Shown here piece by piece: positions 6,786 through 7,505 of a stretch of 7,505 nucleotides of DNA. Position numbers and translations under genes: made by a program. The notes under the pieces were generated by a model. That model ran no database searches and was not told the DNA's origin. It saw only the letters and a list, made by a program, of their open reading frames with translations. The stretch lies in NCBI GenBank assembly GCA_025363695.1, contig JANYDI010000070.1:1-7505 (forward strand), in the 5' to 3' direction. Each line of letters starts with the position of its first letter. The first letter of the stretch is position 1. This DNA is from Opitutia bacterium. Lineage in GTDB: Bacteria > Verrucomicrobiota > Verrucomicrobiia > Opitutales > JANYDI01.

Positions 6786-7155
6786 CGCAACCGGCAATTT
6801 CCAGCTGCAAACGCAGGACTTTGTCGTCGCTGGGCAGCTTTTGATGTTTCGTAATATATAAAGTATAATAAAACCCCTGCACTGGCTTTTCCTGTGTAAA
6901 ACTAAAGCCTTCTTCAGGCAAATACAAAACTTGTTTCGCGCCTGGGTTTTTCTTAAAATCAGCGTCAAAGCGTTGCACGTACTGGGCGTAGTGCGGGTGA
7001 TCCTGTGAAAATACCGCCTCCACTACCGGCCACACCTGCCCCTCCCAAGGCCGAGGCATACGCAGCTCCAAGACCCACAAGAGCCCCAGGAACAGCACCC
7101 CCACGGCCCCCAAGCCGAGCAGGAACTCTAATAATAAAAAGGCTCTGGCTTTCAT
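6754..7155 (-). CDS. Prepilin-like (type IV pilin/pseudopilin) small protein
   Basis: A 133-aa protein beginning MKARAFLLLEFLLGLGAVGVLFLGLLWVLE. This is the layout of a class III signal: a short basic leader (KAR), Ala at the expected -1 position, Phe as +1, Glu at +5 and then an unbroken hydrophobic helix. Prepilin peptidase usually prefers Gly at -1 but accepts Ala, so processing is plausible. Residues 31-133 form a small soluble domain with many aromatics (FYYTLYITKH at 94-103) and a Cys-containing end (GCAKGLPLCLCL) encoded in the overlap with the ART-like gene. It could be a minor pseudopilin of a type II secretion or competence system, or just a single-anchor membrane protein; no other pilin or secretion gene is in the window. 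There is no ribosome binding site, and its upstream side is a repeat shared with 1-40. It ends with TAG, converging on and overlapping the neighbour by 32 bp. Confidence 0.6.
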   Translation of the reverse strand: MKARAFLLLEFLLGLGAVGVLFLGLLWVLELRMPRPWEGQVWPVVEAVFSQDHPHYAQYVQRFDADFKKNPGAKQVLYLPEEGFSFTQEKPVQGFYYTLYITKHQKLPSDDKVLRLQLEIAGCAKGLPLCLCL

Positions 7156-7189
7156 AAGGTAGCGAGTAAGTTAAAGGGCCAAGGGGAGC
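7154..7189 (+). repeat. Inverted repeat, right copy (partner at 1-40)
   Basis: The counterpart of the element at the left window edge, in opposite orientation. It overlaps the start codon of the prepilin-like gene and runs into the 24-bp palindrome at 7179-7202, whose left half (CCAAGGGGAGCT) is shared with it. Confidence 0.65.
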
Positions 7190-7304
7190 TAGCTCCCCTT
7201 GGATCCCCTTTCCGATAGGCGATTTTTAAAAATGCTAGCGCATTTTATAAAAATCGCCTATCGGGTATGGTGATACAAGGCACCCTCCGGATCGCTTCGC
7301 GATC
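7179..7304 (+). repeat. Complex palindromic repeat, copy B
   Basis: It opens with a perfect 24-bp palindrome (7179-7202, CCAAGGGGAGCT plus its complement), then GGATCCCCT (7201-7209) and the main hairpin: arms 7212-7235 and 7240-7264, 24 bp with one unpaired base and a TAGC loop. CCTTG (7197-7201) can pair with CAAGG (7276-7280), taking the place of GCCTTAGG/CCTAAGGC in copy A. A small hairpin GATCGC-TTC-GCGATC (7290-7304) follows. The order of parts is the same as in copy A. Confidence 0.85.
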
Positions 7305-7390
7305 GTGGGGGCCTTAGTATATTCTACCAGGTAGCGATTTATTATAAATACGTAGTATTTTAATAAATCGCTACCTGTAGGGGATCTACC
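7305..7390 (-). repeat. Complex palindromic repeat, copy C (inverted relative to A and B)
   Basis: The main hairpin has arms 7328-7351 and 7355-7377, complementary with one unpaired base and a GTA loop. Read on the minus strand it begins GATCCCCTACAGGTAG, as copy A does on the plus strand, and ends with CTAAGGCCCC like the end of copy A. It stands head to head with copy B, and the hairpin at 7290-7304 lies between them, closed by AAGGC (7277-7281) and GCCTT (7311-7315). Confidence 0.8.
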
Positions 7391-7505
7391 GTCTTGGCAG
7401 TCAAGAGCAAAAGTCTAAAATTCATAATTTTTTTCGTAAACCCTGTCATTTTTTATCATCGTATTTAAGCACACTATCATTTTGCGCATGACAGCTATTA
7501 GCGCA
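7391..7505. other. AT-rich right edge, possible upstream region of the next gene
   Basis: A 115-bp AT-rich stretch with no complete gene. TATCAT occurs twice (in 7441-7480), and CTGTCA with a TAAGCA 17 bp later is a weak promoter-like pair. An ATG at 7488 opens a frame (MTAISA) that stays open to the window end, but six codons cannot establish a gene. Confidence 0.3.

Noticed and set aside
4283..7390. CRISPR array
   Set aside because: Only three copies, each a composite palindrome of 85-135 bp, with genes rather than uniform spacers between A and B, and no cas genes.
7488..7505. Start of a further plus-strand gene (MTAISA...)
   Set aside because: Only six codons are visible, with no ribosome binding site and only a weak promoter; not enough to call a gene.

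Overview
The window looks like chromosomal DNA of a Gram-negative bacterium, probably one living with a host. The evidence is a very well conserved FbaB/DhnA-type class I aldolase (this type occurs in enterobacteria and in Chlamydiae), a Sec-type secreted protein, a prepilin-like protein, and a large polar protein whose C-terminus resembles an ADP-ribosyltransferase. I cannot fix the taxon from the sequence; Chlamydiae or an intracellular gammaproteobacterium are guesses. Coding regions have moderate GC, while the 827-1015 spacer is very AT-rich. None of the start codons has a convincing Shine-Dalgarno sequence.

Left part (1-4285): a LOG-family nucleotide phosphoribohydrolase-like gene on the minus strand (32-826) is divergent from three plus-strand genes. 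Each side of the AT-rich spacer has a sigma70-like promoter with a 17-bp spacer. The plus-strand genes are an unrecognised exported protein with a strongly basic tail (1016-2338), fbaB (2404-3468), and, 10 bp after fbaB, the permease of a ZnuB/MntB-type metal ABC transporter (3479-4285). The permease's ATPase and binding-protein partners are not in the window. The three genes may be co-transcribed, but no shared function is evident.

Right part (4286-7505): this section is accessory in character. It holds one long plus-strand frame of 765 codons (4488-6785), broken only by a single in-frame TAG at codon 68 (4689-4691). Gene callers would split it into a 67-aa and a 583-aa ORF, but the frame between them is fully open and reads like protein. 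Its C-terminal region carries an R...SxS...ExE pattern typical of ADP-ribosyltransferases, so I infer a toxin or effector that is either decaying or read through. A prepilin-like gene on the minus strand (6754-7155) converges on it and overlaps its 3' end.

The block is flanked by a family of complex palindromic repeats: copy A at 4283-4418, then copies B and C head to head at about 7179-7390. Each has a 23-24 bp hairpin with a single-base bulge and a GATCCCC motif just outside the arm. The arms differ between copies but remain complementary within each copy, as expected if the fold is selected or was copied as a palindrome. A further inverted repeat links the left edge of the window (1-40) to 7154-7189. 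The most unusual items are the amber-interrupted ART-like gene and the covarying palindrome family around it.
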